Made by a program: the position numbers and the translations under genes. Positions 44,088 to 55,862 of a DNA stretch of 64,000 nt are shown in pieces; the first letter of the stretch is position 1; every line of letters begins with the position of its first letter. The stretch is from Spongilla lacustris (lineage: Eukaryota; Porifera; Demospongiae; Spongillida; Spongillidae). Under the pieces are notes generated by a model. That model did not search any database. It was given only the letters and a program-made list of their open reading frames with translations, and was not told the origin of the DNA. The stretch covers positions 6,308,275 through 6,372,274 of the forward strand of contig OX442417.1 in the NCBI GenBank assembly GCA_949361645.1. Direction: 5' to 3'.

Positions 44088-44816
44088 AACCAGTGCAGTG
44101 ATATTATGAAGTGATAGGGAAGAGTGATTTATTGCAGGAGTGTTACTTTTATTTTTTATCAACATACATATGCATGTATTTATATGTAAAGTTAAAGCAC
44201 TATACATGTATGTAATGAATATCTTTGCTCTGCTGTACATGAACATAATTATATATTTCTATGATGTATTTGTGTGTGGATATAACAAGTTGTTTAGCCA
44301 TTCACCTTTCAGGCTATCCATTGACAACTGAACCCTTGTTGAATACAATTGTAGATTGCATTCATAAAATGGGAGGGAATATGAATAATCAATGAGGGTG
44401 TTTGGTGCAGGATTAGAGCTCCCCACCCAGATAGGGGGAGGCTCCCATCAGAGTCTTGGGTGGTGCCCACTGAAGACACTGTTTGAAGCCTCATCGAATG
44501 TCTGACAAGGCAACACTAATCTTCTGTCATTGTCTGCACCCATTGTAGCATATATTCCATGAGTCAAACATCCTCTGGCATATACATGGATGCTGTATAG
44601 CATACAGTGTATATAGCGTTTTCTTTTTAAATATGATGTACTTTTGTGGTGCTAGTGACATGTGTTGTTCATAATAAGCACATGTACACTGTAGTGCATG
44701 TACTTTCTTAGGCTTACAGCCAATGAGCTCTTAAGAAGTCATGTAGCTTACAAATAGTGCATGTACTTATGTCAAGTTTGGTGTAGCTAGCACTACTGCG
44801 CGCCCAGACCATTCCT

Positions 44817-45001
44817 ATGGTCTGGTGCCCAGGCCATTCATTGGCTCTGGTGCCCAGGCCAGTCATTGGCTCTGGTGCCCAGGCCGTGCCCAGGACATTC
44901 ATTGGCTCTGGTGCCCAGGACATTCATTGGCTCTGGTGCCCAGTACATTCATTGGCTCTGGTGCCCAGACCATTTATTGGCACTGGTGTCCAGACCATTC
45001 A
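44817..45001 (+). repeat. 27-bp minisatellite
   Basis: About seven units close to CATTCATTGGCTCTGGTGCC plus CAGGC. One unit is shortened. Confidence 0.9.
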
Positions 45002-45277
45002 TGTCTGCATGATGTAGAAACCAAGCTAGTAAGGTGGCCACACCTACTACAGAAGACAATCAAGTGAAGGTCATCTGTTGACCAAACAATGACATCCTTG
45101 ATGACAGGAACAGGATATGAAATCTCCAAATTAGGTGCCTAACATGTGTAGTGTTATGTGCCGCCCAACTAGTATATAGAGGATTTGCAGTTACGTAATC
45201 TACCATAACAACAGTTGCTACGGCGCCATGTGAGTGGCAATCGTTATTTAGGAGTTGCACTTTACTTTTGTTTTCGT

Positions 45278-45875
45278 ATGGAGGGTGAGTGCAGCAATCG
45301 CTTTTCTGCTTACTTCGAGACGCTACCTGAGACAGCTAAAGAAAGTATGTTGAGAAACTAACTGCCTTGGGTGGTATTAAAGATCCGTATGTGGAAGCTT
45401 CGGCTGAAAGCTTTATAGAGTGGCAGGACTGACCAAATGGCCAACACGCAGACATATACAACTATTTGATCACAAGGACTAGTCCATACACGCATCAGCA
45501 ACTTAAGGCCTAGAGGCTTATAAGTTATTTGACGTGGGTTGGATCCAAGGGGTTACCGTGCAATCGGTTCCTTCGAGATCAGATCTTTATATTGTGACCG
45601 CTTGTGTAAGGCACTACCAAAGACTATTGGGAGACACCAGTGAAGGCATGGGTAGTTGTAGAGCATGTTGGAGCAGTATTGTGTGTGCATTGTACGGTTT
45701 TTGTACCTGTATGGCGGGATTGGGAGAAGTATGCAGCCACGTGGCTGCAATGCTTTTTACGATAGATGCTAATACACAACTCAAGAACAACACCGCTTCA
45801 ACATCACTACCTTGTTCGTGGTTGCCCCCAACGTTGCAGCATGTTACTTATTCAGAAATTGTTTTTTTTTTTTCA
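45278..45875 (+). pseudogene. SWIM zinc-finger transposon protein, broken
   Basis: The start encodes MEGECSNRFSAYFETLPETA. After a frame change come LGGIKDPYVEASAESFIEWQD and a stop at the Trp position of WP. Further frame changes follow, then DVGWIQGVTVQ. The clear domain is the SWIM finger, CTCMAGLGEVCSH at about 45702-45740 (C-x-C-x7-C-x-H), followed by ASTSLPCSWLPP. This architecture is the N-terminal part of large animal transposon proteins that carry a YqaJ-type nuclease further on; no YqaJ part is present here. At least two frame changes and one in-frame stop make it a pseudogene. A poly-T run and a G/C-rich repeat follow. Confidence 0.65.
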
Positions 45876-45884
45876 TACCAACAC

Positions 45885-46215
45885 TGTATCACGGCCAGGC
45901 CCGGCGCAGCGGTTGGTGCGGCTTTGGCCGCACCAACTTTCCGCCCCAAAATGGGCGTGTGTAACTAATGTTATAGAATGTGGGAGTGTACATGTATATA
46001 ATAGGCGTATCTATTTAACTTTTTTCGTAATATACAATACCATACATAAATAAAATTAAATAAAATTAAAAAAACAAAACAAAAAGGAAACAAAATATAA
46101 GAATCTATTGTGCAGGTAGAAGGGCTTCTCTTGACTACAGCGAGCATGTAACTGTACATTCACAAGGCCGTAGACAGCGGGGTGCTTGGAGTGCTGAGCC
46201 TGAAGCACCCCCAAA
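45885..46215. repeat. G/C-rich repeat ends
   Basis: GCCAGGCCCGGCGCAGCGG at about 45893 and CAAGGCCGTAGACAGCGGGG at about 46161 resemble hAT-type termini. An inverted pair GGTGCGGC...GCCGCACC lies at 45914-45930. Confidence 0.35.
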
Positions 46216-46469
46216 TTTTTTAGATTTTCTTTGAAGAATATTTTCACAGAGCGTATAATAATGACTCGACTGATCTGCTATATCGGAATACACTAACAGT
46301 GACATGTTTTCTACAACGGCATGGGGCAATCGTAACATGAACACAGCGCCATGTGGCTTCAAACACATTGATGCGATGAAGTGTATGCATGTGCACTGCT
46401 TTGACCATCCTTTCTTCCTAGCTAGTACCATTATACATGTATATAGCTATCAGTTGTGATGGCAGCTCC

Positions 46470-46620
46470 GGAAAAAAGTGTCGAATGAAGTTTTGATTTT
46501 ATAGGATTTTTAAATCCTCTGTAAAATCACTGTGTGATTGAACATAAAATTGATTTGTGTGTGATTTTTAATTTTTACTGAATCGTGTAATGATTCTAAA
46601 ATGATAGTAACCTCAGTTCG
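46470..46620. repeat. Solo AATCA/TGATT array
   Basis: GGAAAAAAGTG and then palindromic pairs such as AGGATTTTTAAATCCT and AATCACTGTGTGATT. It is like the left end of element IV, but no opposite end was found. Confidence 0.45.
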
Positions 46621-48225
46621 TGTTATGTATAGAGATCGCTGCCCCAAAAAGGGACCTATAACGCAATAATTTTCTAGGATTTTCTAGTTTTCTAGGAGGA
46701 GCATAAAAGGTGATGTGTGCAATTGGAATGTGCACGAATCAGTTTAATAATGGACAGACCAATTTTCAGTTGTAGAGGACCTAGGTTCCTGGTATCTCTC
46801 AGAAATAAAATCATCTGAGAACTTGAAGAAAAATAAATAAATAAACTTGTGTTAGGTCTCTTCGCGGCAACGATCCCACAGGCGCAGGATTCAGTACCAA
46901 GAAAGCACGCACGCATGCATGCATGCCCGCAGAGCCAAACAAAAGCAGCTCAGTCAACAATTGAACTAGGTATATGAAGAAACCATATCAAAACTGTTTA
47001 CACAAAACACTACAATTTTAATGGAAATGTGTTTGGAACTGAATATGTTTTGGTGTTCCTAGGGCTGGGCAAAGTGGACACGTTGGGCAAAGAGAAAAAC
47101 TCAAATTACTTTAAGACGCTTCATCATAAAATTATCCAATTTTGGCCCGCTATAAAATAGGTACTGACGGACAGAAATGCAGTACAATTAATTAAATTAG
47201 TTAATAAATGTGTAAGTTATTAATTACTTTGTTTTTTTCAATTGTTCCTTACGATATTCGTCCGCGATAACCTTTTGTTTTATTCAATCATAACAAATGA
47301 GAGAAATGGTTGCATACGCATAATGATGTTGCCTACCATCGCCTGTGATAAGCATATCATGACTTAAGTACAACTACTTACGAATCGACAAGTATGTTCG
47401 TATAAACTCAAGTGCCACCCTACGGGCAAAGTGGATAGGGCAAAGTGGATAACTTGTTAATAAAACTTTCATTGCTGCAGTGAGACGGCCAACATCCTAT
47501 TAAGCTAGCCCTCTTTGTCTGTAATAATATTTGTGCATGCTCTACGTATATATGTATATATTGCCATAGGCGAACAGCTCAAATGATGTGTAACTACGTG
47601 ATGTTCGCTCGCAGCCATAAATAGTGAGCAAAAGCTGAGTATTACTGTCATGACTCGTGAATCAAAAATTCAAAAGACAATACAACACGGCACGTAAATG
47701 AATGGCGCATAACATGGAATAACATTTAAGATGCCTAGATACGTCGAAGTGCCATATTAGTCGCTTTTCGCTTTGCCCGGTCAAATCTAAAAGAGGCAAA
47801 ACTGATCGTGTTGTGAAAATCAATTATAATAAACACGATTTGTTTACAAAAATTATTAACCATGTTGAATAATAAAGAATAATGATTTGTCTACACACAC
47901 AAAAAAATTTGTTCACAAATTATTTATAGTTCGAACACTATAATGGCCTAACCTTAGCTGGTCCGCGTTGCCCTGCCTTCCCCTACTCTATGTTATTGTG
48001 TATAGAAAATGCATGCGCGCAACTCGCATTGACCATTGTAACGAATGCACTACATGTAAAACACTTTTTTCCGCCCCGCACTTTGAACCAGATCAGCCCT
48101 GATGACACTATCGATACAGGATTGAAAGTTATTGCCATTTCCAATGATTCAGAACTCGCGCGAGCAAACCCGCGTGCAGTCATAACCCACAAAGATCAGT
48201 TTTGTTATCACCTGCAAAGTTAAAG
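46621..48225. other. No gene supported
   Basis: Contains repeated GGGCAAAGTGGA motifs at 47067, 47413 and 47430 and an inverted TTTGCCC at about 47774, perhaps an eroded element. Short open frames only. Confidence 0.45.
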
Positions 48226-48720
48226 AGTGTAATCCAATGTACACCCCCCTCCCCCGCTTCAAAAAAATTCTTTCCAGCATCCCCAAAGCAGAAACGTTAG
48301 CTACGGCCCTGCCGGTTCGTCTGTCACGATCCCCATGCATATTGCTTTAATTCAAGAACAAAACAGTTTAAAAGTTCAAAATTTAATAGTTATCATTTGC
48401 TAGTGTATCAAATTCGTAGTGGTTATCCGGAATGTTGTAACTTGTACGCGTATAAACAATAATGTGGCTAATATATTTGAAAGGCCTCTTGGTCGCCGCT
48501 TTTTTTGCGTAGCTTTCTGGGTTTTTCAACGCAAAAAAGCGTTTGTGTCTGGGGCTCCGCTCCAGACCCCCGATGGGGGAGCTTAGAGCTCTCCCATTAC
48601 GTATCATACCCCCTAGCTGGGCGGAAGGGGTGTCCCCCTCCCGCACCCTCCCCGGGTAAATTCCACGCCCATCACTGGCCACACCAACTTCCTTTTTTAT
48701 TTTTTTTGGCTGCGTATGAA
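48226..48720. repeat. hAT-type repeat fragments
   Basis: GCTACGGCCCTG at 48301-48312 is the complement of a CAGGGCCGTAGC terminus. From 48500 to 48690 a GC-rich block has GGGGCTCCGCTCCAGACCCC and GTGTCCCCCTCCCGCACC. The latter is related to the 4.35-kb repeat (GGGTGCGGGAGGGGGA in reverse). Confidence 0.45.
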
Positions 48721-48775
48721 TTCATTTAACTGTTATTTATTGGACCTGTGTATATTGTTTTTGTGTGGGGGTTTC

Positions 48776-48886
48776 AGAGGTCATGAACTCATTGACACCT
48801 CCAAAAGTCTTCAGAGGTCATGAACCCATTGACACCTCCAAACGTCTTTAGAGGTTATGAACTCATTGACACCTCCAAAGGTCATC
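48776..48886 (-). repeat. 37-bp tandem repeat with inverted edges
   Basis: Three units of the form AGAGGTCATGAACTCATTGA plus CACCTCCAAAAGTCTTC. Within each unit GAGGT and ACCTC face each other, so every unit is itself partly palindromic. Confidence 0.75.
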
Positions 48887-50095
48887 ACAGTTATGTTCCA
48901 CCTGCATGGGTGGCATAGCCAAGATATCGCTGCCCTGATGGATTTAATATGACTGAATGAACAACGCCATTCTTTACTACAGAACTCTCCATCTTTTACG
49001 AGGAAGAGGAGGAGGAGGGATAAAAATACTAGTCTACATGCGGCAGTTGTCCAGTTATCCAGTTCTAAAATGTACACGGTACAAGTTAGGCAAGATATAC
49101 TATGCACATGCACGTAGAAGGATTTATGGGCGATGATGGTAATCAATAATCATAATGAGCTAGGGGAATTACCCTTAGAGGAGCACAGCCGTAATGGGAT
49201 CTGTTAACAAGCTGCCGCGATATATCGATGCATCGCGATAAACAAATAACACTAACCAAAATGATAAATGTACTTTATTGTACATATGTCCGAGCCAATT
49301 TTCTTTACAGTCCGATCAGTATCAAAAGAAGGTTTTATTCCACAATTTAAGTATGCACGTTTGTTCTAAACGCTAATAGAATGACTGCGCATATGTATAG
49401 GTCTAGCATTAAAACGCATATACATATATATAATTATAGCAATAGTTATATATGTTTTTTCTTCAAACCAATGTGTCTGTGCACGTGACGCTAAAAAAAA
49501 TCAATCTTAAGTTATTCAGTTGCCTATAAGGATCGGGGGGGGGGGGGGGGGTATCGACATTTGGGCAAGTTGCCTAGATGAGGGCTTTTATCATGTACTC
49601 AGTTGTATATTAAAACTATTAACAAGCTACACTGCATAGTAACTGAACATCATGCATATCACTTTTGTAATAATGTAACCACCGAGTATGAATCGTATTC
49701 AACAGAAAGAGTCTAGAAGGTCTGTATGCCGAGTGTTCAACAAGTCAACAACGCTCAAAATTAAGCCTGAAGGTCCTGGCTCCTTCCCTATAGGTACAAA
49801 AGGGTCCTGGGTCTAATCCTTCAGTAATGGTTTCAAGTGGATCCCCAATATATACCTCCATAGAATGGTATTGTGTAAAAAGTAACCTAGCATAAACGCA
49901 TGTACCAACTTTGCGATTAGTAAATTAAATAACCAGTTATTGAATTATAATTTTATTATTGTCCACCCATCCACAAGTCTTTTTGTGCATAAAATGTATA
50001 GTTAAGAAATCTATGCAGAATTTTCAGCAGACAGCTGGTATTACAGGAAGTGCTTGGAAGTAGGGATATAGCTATGGCTCTTTACACGTACAGGT
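48887..50095. other. No gene supported
   Basis: Has a poly-G tract of about 18 at 49535-49552. Nothing coding recognised. Confidence 0.45.
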
Positions 50096-50306
50096 TTGAG
50101 TATACAATCACAACAATTAAGGCAGCGGTGGAACCAGCAGGCACGCGGACAAAGGAGGGCGTGGCAGGGAATAACCAGTGACGATGCATGTGCCAGACTA
50201 GGTAGGGCAGTTGAACAGAGCGCATATTACATAATTTCTAATGAAGCCAGTGAAGAAGAGTGCCTAATCTCAACGAAAAGGAGGAGGAACTTGAAGTCAG
50301 GGCTAA

Positions 50307-50770
50307 ATGGGTGATTCAGGGCCGCTGCAGGATGTGTGCATGGTAGATGACATGATGGAGGTGTGGCCCAATCCCCCTGTGTACCTGGGAAGTCAGAAGG
50401 AAGGAAACTCCTGCATTGTATCTGTTCCCTGCTTCAAAGTTTGGTGTCTGGTACTTCACTTGGAAGGTACCTGTAAATACGAAGAGGCAGCGGACAGCGT
50501 TGCAGAGATGGAAGTGAAGCAGTGTTGGATCTATGGCAAATTAAAGAAGAGGGTCTATGAGCAGGCTAAAGTTGAGCGGAGGGGTAACTTTACACCAATA
50601 GTGCTGTCAGTGGATGGTTTGCTACACAGAGAGACCGAACATTTTCTATAAAGAGAATAGCAGCCAACCTGGCTCACAAATGGGAAAAGCCCTATTCCCA
50701 AACATGTGGATATGTTAGGGCCCGACTGGCCTTTGCTATCATAAGGGCAACCCGCTTGTGTCTAAGGGGC
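50307..50770 (+). pseudogene. Retroelement RT C-terminal relic
   Basis: One frame (50307-50651) ends with FTPIVLSVDGLLHRETEHFL. After the stop TAA a shifted frame reads IAANLAHKWEKPYS, CGYVRARLAFAIIRATRLCL and RGS. This pattern (SVDG-x-hydrophobic-H/R-E-A/T, then ARKWxKPYS, then RxRLxFAxxRAxxxCxRGS) is the tail found behind RT in a group of animal retroelements. I cannot name the clade. The RT core is absent and the frame is broken. Confidence 0.4.
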
Positions 50771-51572
50771 TCACAAGTGAAGTGGAGGAGTGTAATTGGG
50801 ATGGATGCTGGAGCACCTCTCTACTCTATTTTATAGATTGCTCTTGGATATGTATATACCGTATACTGGAAGAATTTAATTTATTTATTTTATTTTATTG
50901 TAAATTCCTGTTTGTGTATTGTTTCAATTATATCAGTTCATGCATGTTCATCACAACTTATCAGGACCCACGGTAGTGGGTCCTATGTAGGATTGGCTTC
51001 GTGGGCGTGGTTTTCGATCGAGCGTTTTAAAACGGTAACGAAGCGTTGCCTTTACTCGCCAGCTCGTATATAATCCATCACAAACATGACTGATGTGCAC
51101 ATATAACGCGAGCTTTGCTAAACAGTGCCGTTTACGTGGAGTGACAAGTCCGTACCAAAATTCCGCCATTTAACTTTTGTTCATCACCTCCTCCGTCTTC
51201 CGTTCATCACGTATAACTCGCGACAGGAACGTCGTAAGAAGACTAGATTAGCTTCAAAAAGTTGCATTTGATTTCCAAACTTGCCCTTTCATACAAATAA
51301 TACCTACGGTTGTACGCTGGTGATGAAATGCCGTGAAATGACGCGAGCAGGTGCAATTCATTATCGGTGAAAATTCTCGGTTGCCTAGCAATATGCAATA
51401 TGACGTTAAGCGTCTTAATTTACTGTTGCCAGGCTACCACAATAAACGTACACAGCTGCAGACACAGGCGGTTCTAATAATTCAGCAAAGGACCAAGCCA
51501 AAGAAAACGGCTCGTTAGCAAGGAGAACTATATAGGTAGGCCTATCAATAAAATAAAAAGAGCATCTTACCG

Positions 51573-51692
51573 TTAACCCCCCGGACATTCTGCACTAGTG
51601 CACAATGTCCCCCCGGACATTCTGCACTAGGGCAAACTGTCCCCCACTAGGGTAAAATGTCCCCCCCGGACATTCCACACTAGGGCGCAATG
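51573..51692 (-). repeat. Palindrome array, left end of element II
   Basis: Units include a 28-bp palindrome at 51583-51610 (GGAC-N8-CTAG-N8-GTCC with arms ATTCTGCA) and two or three diverged ones, separated by C runs. Confidence 0.75.
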
Positions 51693-52519
51693 TCCTACCT
51701 ATAGGATAACAAAGGCAGTTATAAACGTCCAACAGAATGGTTTTTAACCGGCAAAGACCCGTCCTTACATAGCATCCTGCCCGGATTGTGCGTCCAGGAT
51801 GGGAATACATGTGGTTCTACCCTAGTTCTGTCGAATGTTGAAGCAATAATTCAATTCATACGTCAACATTCGACAAAACCCCTCCAAATAAGGTTTTTAC
51901 AATATTCCCACCCTGGACGCAGGATGCATGGTTTTTACGCTATTTAGGATGGGTTTTAGTTTGGGTACCCGACTGATCGGTTGTACTATCACGCAACAGA
52001 TGAACTGACGATGGGAATAGCCTTTCCTGAGATATGTCAGGCGGTGCACGCAGTGTGGAGCTGTGTTTATGTGACATTACTTTTCAGGCTATGATCCTAT
52101 TGATCTCAACATATTTCAATCTCTCATACTGATGAGATTTCAGCCATGAAGTATATCAATCACCACTCCTTAAGGAATTTTAATAATGTATATATGTAGT
52201 AACGTGTATATATGTGCATTTATTTTATCTCATTTGGAATAATTAAAAAAAAAAAAGTATATATGTGTGTGAATATTGGTTTCAATGAGTGCTTTGACGA
52301 CACGGAAAGGATAAGAGCTGTGTATTCGTTAAGGAATTTAGTACTAAAATTCTAAACGTTCGTGTATGTGTGTCAGTATTGGTTACAATGAGCATTTCAA
52401 GCGGCGGAACGACATCCAGCTTTGGCGACGGTTAGGAGCTACTGAGTAATGGCGTCAACGCGATCCCATGTACTGCCGTAAACATTTCCTAGCCTTGTCA
52501 TAGATGAAATAAAATGTTA

Positions 52520-52683
52520 TTAGGGGGGACATTTTACCCTGGAGGGGGACAGTTTGCCCTAGTGTAGATTGTCCGGGGGGGACATTGTACACTAGTGCAG
52601 AATATCCGGGGGGACATTGTACACTAGTGCAAAACGTCCGGGGGGACAAATTTTAGGGGGGACATTGTGCACTACGACACCGG
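52520..52683 (+). repeat. Palindrome array, right end of element II
   Basis: 28-bp units at 52580-52607 and 52612-52639 (32-bp period) with arms ATTGTACA / TGCARAAY, G-run spacers and end CTACGACACCGG. It is the inverse of 51573-51692. Confidence 0.75.
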
Positions 52684-52894
52684 TACGAAATTAAATGGGT
52701 AGGTTGTATCAAGGACTAGCTATAGTCCGCACACAACACTTGGGAACCCATCAATAACCTTGCATGCAGGCTATGAAGGAATGCATGAAAGGAACTAATA
52801 AGGAAGGCCACAACCTACTGGATCACTGATGCCCAATGATACTAAGATGCCAACAGATATACCCTTAGGCTTTGGACACGCGCCTATATACCTT

Positions 52895-53035
52895 AGCGGT
52901 AATCATTACCGTTCAGTAAGAAAGCTTATCGGTAAGTTTATTATCGATAGGCGTAGAGTAATTTCATTACATATTCGATAATAGGTGTTTACTTACTGAT
53001 AATTACCGATAAACTCAAAACCTTATCGATAGTTG
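52895..53035. repeat. CGATAA/TTATCG palindromic array
   Basis: Repeated TTATCGGTAA, TTATCGATAG and TTACCGATAA, plus GCGGTAATCATTACCG. Half-sites occur in both orientations, like the subterminal arrays elsewhere, but no partner was found. Confidence 0.5.
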
Positions 53036-53520
53036 ACCCTAATGTTTAATCATATATAAGACCTCAGTAGAATCTAGCAAAAATCCTGGTAGTTTTCTTA
53101 CAGCATTCTAAAGCTCATGCATGTCAAATCGCAATGCATGATTATTCTACGATCCCACTTATATACTGAGTCACTTTCAATGAAAAATGCTGCATACATG
53201 TACATATCTCCTCGAATGCAGAATGAGTTGTTGAATATAATGGGAGTTGTGCATGCATGAGATTCGAACAGTTAAATTTTATAAGAGACTTAGTATTTTA
53301 GCAGACGAAGTTACATCACATTATACAGAACATTTGGAACCAGCACATGGATGCTGGTTGTCAAATATAATGGTGCGGTTTGGTATACATTGCGTCATTT
53401 GGTCTGGGAACGAGACTATGTGGTCTCTGTTTTGATACAAACTTTCCGTAATCGTTTCCTACATGTATATGGTTGCAAGGTGAAGTAAGTATTTACATTT
53501 GGCACGTGACTTGTACAGCT

Positions 53521-54150
53521 ATGAGCCTTTCCTCGTCGCACCGAATAGAACTCCTTAATAACACAGATAAGAGCTACCACTTCGCCGTTTACCAGCGCCA
53601 CCCAAAGTCTCCGGGACTGAGAAGCGTCATCTGGAAAGTAAAAGGTATTCCGCCAAAGGGCGTGGTCGCGTCCGCCTCTTTTATACAATGGAGTACGGAC
53701 TATGGTGTCTGTATAGTAGACTGGAATGAGAAACTTCAGAGGTTCACAGAGAGGCAGATCATTCGAGCGCAACTCGGGAAAGTCTACAAAGTAACGCTCA
53801 TGGAAGGAAACGTAGCTTCCATCCTGCCCGAGGCGGTGGGGGACACAGACGACCACAACAGCATCTCACTCATCAATGACTGTGAAGAAGTACTTAGTCT
53901 CGGCATCACCGTTGACCTGAGCCTCATAGCTGTGCAATCCATCGAGCCAAGTCGGGCGCTCGACTTCTGCGCCGAATCGACGTACTGCGTCGCCTGCTAT
54001 GGATATATTCAGGCCGGACAGGTTTCGGTCTTTGCGTCGAGGCTCGCTCCAGTGGACGTGATACTTGATGAGGAGTACAGTCATTGCAGAGTCTCGGTAA
54101 CCAATCACAACGGAAAGAGACTTCTTAAAGTATCCAAGTTCTGCATGTAA
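53521..54150 (+). CDS. Intact intronless gene, RhiA-like protein
   Basis: 209 codons from ATG 53521 to TAA 54148-54150; the frame also stays open for 16 codons upstream. The N-terminus is MSLSSSHRIELLNNTDKSYH then FAVYQRHP, followed by SVIWKVKGIPPKG, ASFIQWSTDYGVCIVDW and, later, SLGITVDLSLIAVQSIEPS, ACYGYIQAGQV and VSVTNHNGK. The order N-N-S-x-FxVYQxxP, WxxK, FxWxxDYxxxW, xGI-x-AVQxxP and Gx(I/Y)xxGQV recalls RhiA, a rhizosphere-expressed protein of Rhizobium. RhiA's biochemical role is not established. No signal peptide or membrane helix is seen, so it is probably cytosolic. Base use is richer in CG than the flanks and there are no introns, consistent with transfer from bacteria or a retrocopy. 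Homology is recalled, not tested. Confidence 0.45.
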   Translation: MSLSSSHRIELLNNTDKSYHFAVYQRHPKSPGLRSVIWKVKGIPPKGVVASASFIQWSTDYGVCIVDWNEKLQRFTERQIIRAQLGKVYKVTLMEGNVASILPEAVGDTDDHNSISLINDCEEVLSLGITVDLSLIAVQSIEPSRALDFCAESTYCVACYGYIQAGQVSVFASRLAPVDVILDEEYSHCRVSVTNHNGKRLLKVSKFCM

Positions 54151-54278
54151 ACGATCCGCATATCCATGCACACATGTTTACGCAGTTATACGTACAGAGC
54201 TTTCATACATCATTCATTTAATACTAGACAATGGGGTCGTTTAGCTTGTTGTCCGTACCGAATGTAGGTACTTGAACG

Positions 54279-55128
54279 TATAGACCTTATTCGACCGCAA
54301 TATGAATATATAAATGTCACACACTCGTCCCAATATTGGTTCAATTACATCACGCGACACGAAGTTCACTAAAGGCGAGTGAGTTCAGGAACTATCAGCG
54401 ATCACTTTTCAAGGCCTAAAACTTTCATACAAAGTTGATTCCGTTCTTTTCTATCGATTTGGTGATCCGCGTGGTGCGAGGTTATAGTTTGCCGTCCCTG
54501 TATTGAAAACAATCTTGTAATCCCTCTGGCCCTCCATGAAAAGGGTAAAAAGAAACACCAGCGAGGTAAATAAGCTCTCTATCATACCGTGGGTGTAATA
54601 GGACTGATTTGACTTCACCTCGTATTTTTTTATTTACAACATAATCAAGACAAGGCAATTTAATGACTTCTTCTGTGAGCCCATTTTTGTAAAGATAGAA
54701 CACGGAACGGTAGCACCAAGCAGAATCCACGTGTAGTGATGTCTAGTGGGTGTATTGAGATATAAAGCATGTTAACACAGTGTAGGGTTGTTGAGATTCT
54801 GCGCCTCAATTGCGGAGTTGAGCTGTCATGATTTACACAGCCCTTGTGATATGCCTCGAAGGAAACACTTAGTGGGCCGGCCAAACGTCTCTTGAAGTAC
54901 TGTATGGGTCTGTGGTTACCCCTAGTATACCAAGCTTCTCTTTATAGCGTAACTTTCCCACCGTGTCAAGCTGCTTAATCGAATCCGACAGTTCAGCCAT
55001 ATTCGTGCATCTCATTAACGGCGACGCCTTTTCAATATAGTATCTCATTAACGGCGACGCCTTTCCAATTATGTCACATGCATGTCACACATTAATATAT
55101 TCATATTTGCGGTCGAATAAGGTCTATA
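54279..55128. mobile_element. TA-flanked MITE with 45-bp inverted ends
   Basis: The ends are TAGACCTTATTCGACCGCAA and its complement, and the match continues through TATGAATATAT. TA lies on both sides. The 850-bp interior has a tandem pair of CTCATTAACGGCGACGCC (55010-55065) and no transposase. Confidence 0.75.
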
Positions 55129-55700
55129 CTGATGCGCGTACCAAAATGATGATTTAATAACACGATGTTAATTTTGACCGGAATTGTCTATTGAAAGTGA
55201 AACTGGAAGCTCATTCGTTTTCTTTTTTCTGCAGTTTTGAACTCAGCTGTGTTCCTATATAGTAGTTGAGTCAGTGTACTAAGAATTGATACTGTTGAAA
55301 CAGACTGATCGTCGTCTAAGGTTACTAACCTTTGCACATTGAAAAATAGGTATACTTTTTATACCTCAGTTGAACATATGTTAAGCGGCATGCATGAAAA
55401 TAAAATGGTATCAACTTCCGTTGATGCGCAAGGGGTCATACGATGGGGTGTGTCTATTCGTTTGATACTGGCGTCAGGTGCACCCGTATCTGAAAAGATC
55501 CAATATATGCTTTAAGAAGTGTTTTCTGCATTTGAATTTTATGCTTTAAATATAAAAAGTGTAACATTATAGACAATTTATAGATACAGCTGTTCAACAT
55601 TGAGTAATAATCACGCATCCAGTACACAGAATAACACGGTCAACTATTATCCTTAGAAACCTGCGAATAGAAAAATAAAAAAATAAAAGTATTTTGTAGG

Positions 55701-55862
55701 GCCGGTGTCATAGGGTATACGGTCCGGCCCAATTTTCGGTCCGGCGGACCGTATTCCCTTAGGGAATACGGTCCCCCCCGGACCCAACTCCCTAGGGAAT
55801 ACGGTCCGTGTAAAATATTGTACATCCAGGGAATACAGTCCGGGGGAGGAGGCGGACTCAAT
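55701..55862 (+). repeat. Palindrome array III, left
   Basis: After the terminus come a 29-bp perfect palindrome (55746-55774), a C run, a 28-bp unit (55780-55807) and two half units with G runs. Arms are CGTATTCC and variants. Confidence 0.75.

Larger units (their letters stand above)
51571..52683. mobile_element. Palindrome-array-ended element II
   Basis: A 1.1-kb stretch with inverted arrays at both ends and an 800-bp interior without coding potential, so it is non-autonomous. The right terminus reads CTACGACACCGG; the left reads CCGTTAACCCCCC and appears worn. TA flanks both proposed ends, which is too little to prove target duplication. Confidence 0.6.

Noticed and set aside
51573..52683. 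CRISPR-like arrays
   Set aside because: The regular 32-bp period is striking, but repeats are adjacent palindromes with only G or C spacers, not unique spacers, and the sequence is eukaryotic.
53416..53856. 146-codon minus-strand frame over the RhiA-like gene
   Set aside because: It overlaps the better-supported plus-strand frame and shows no motif.
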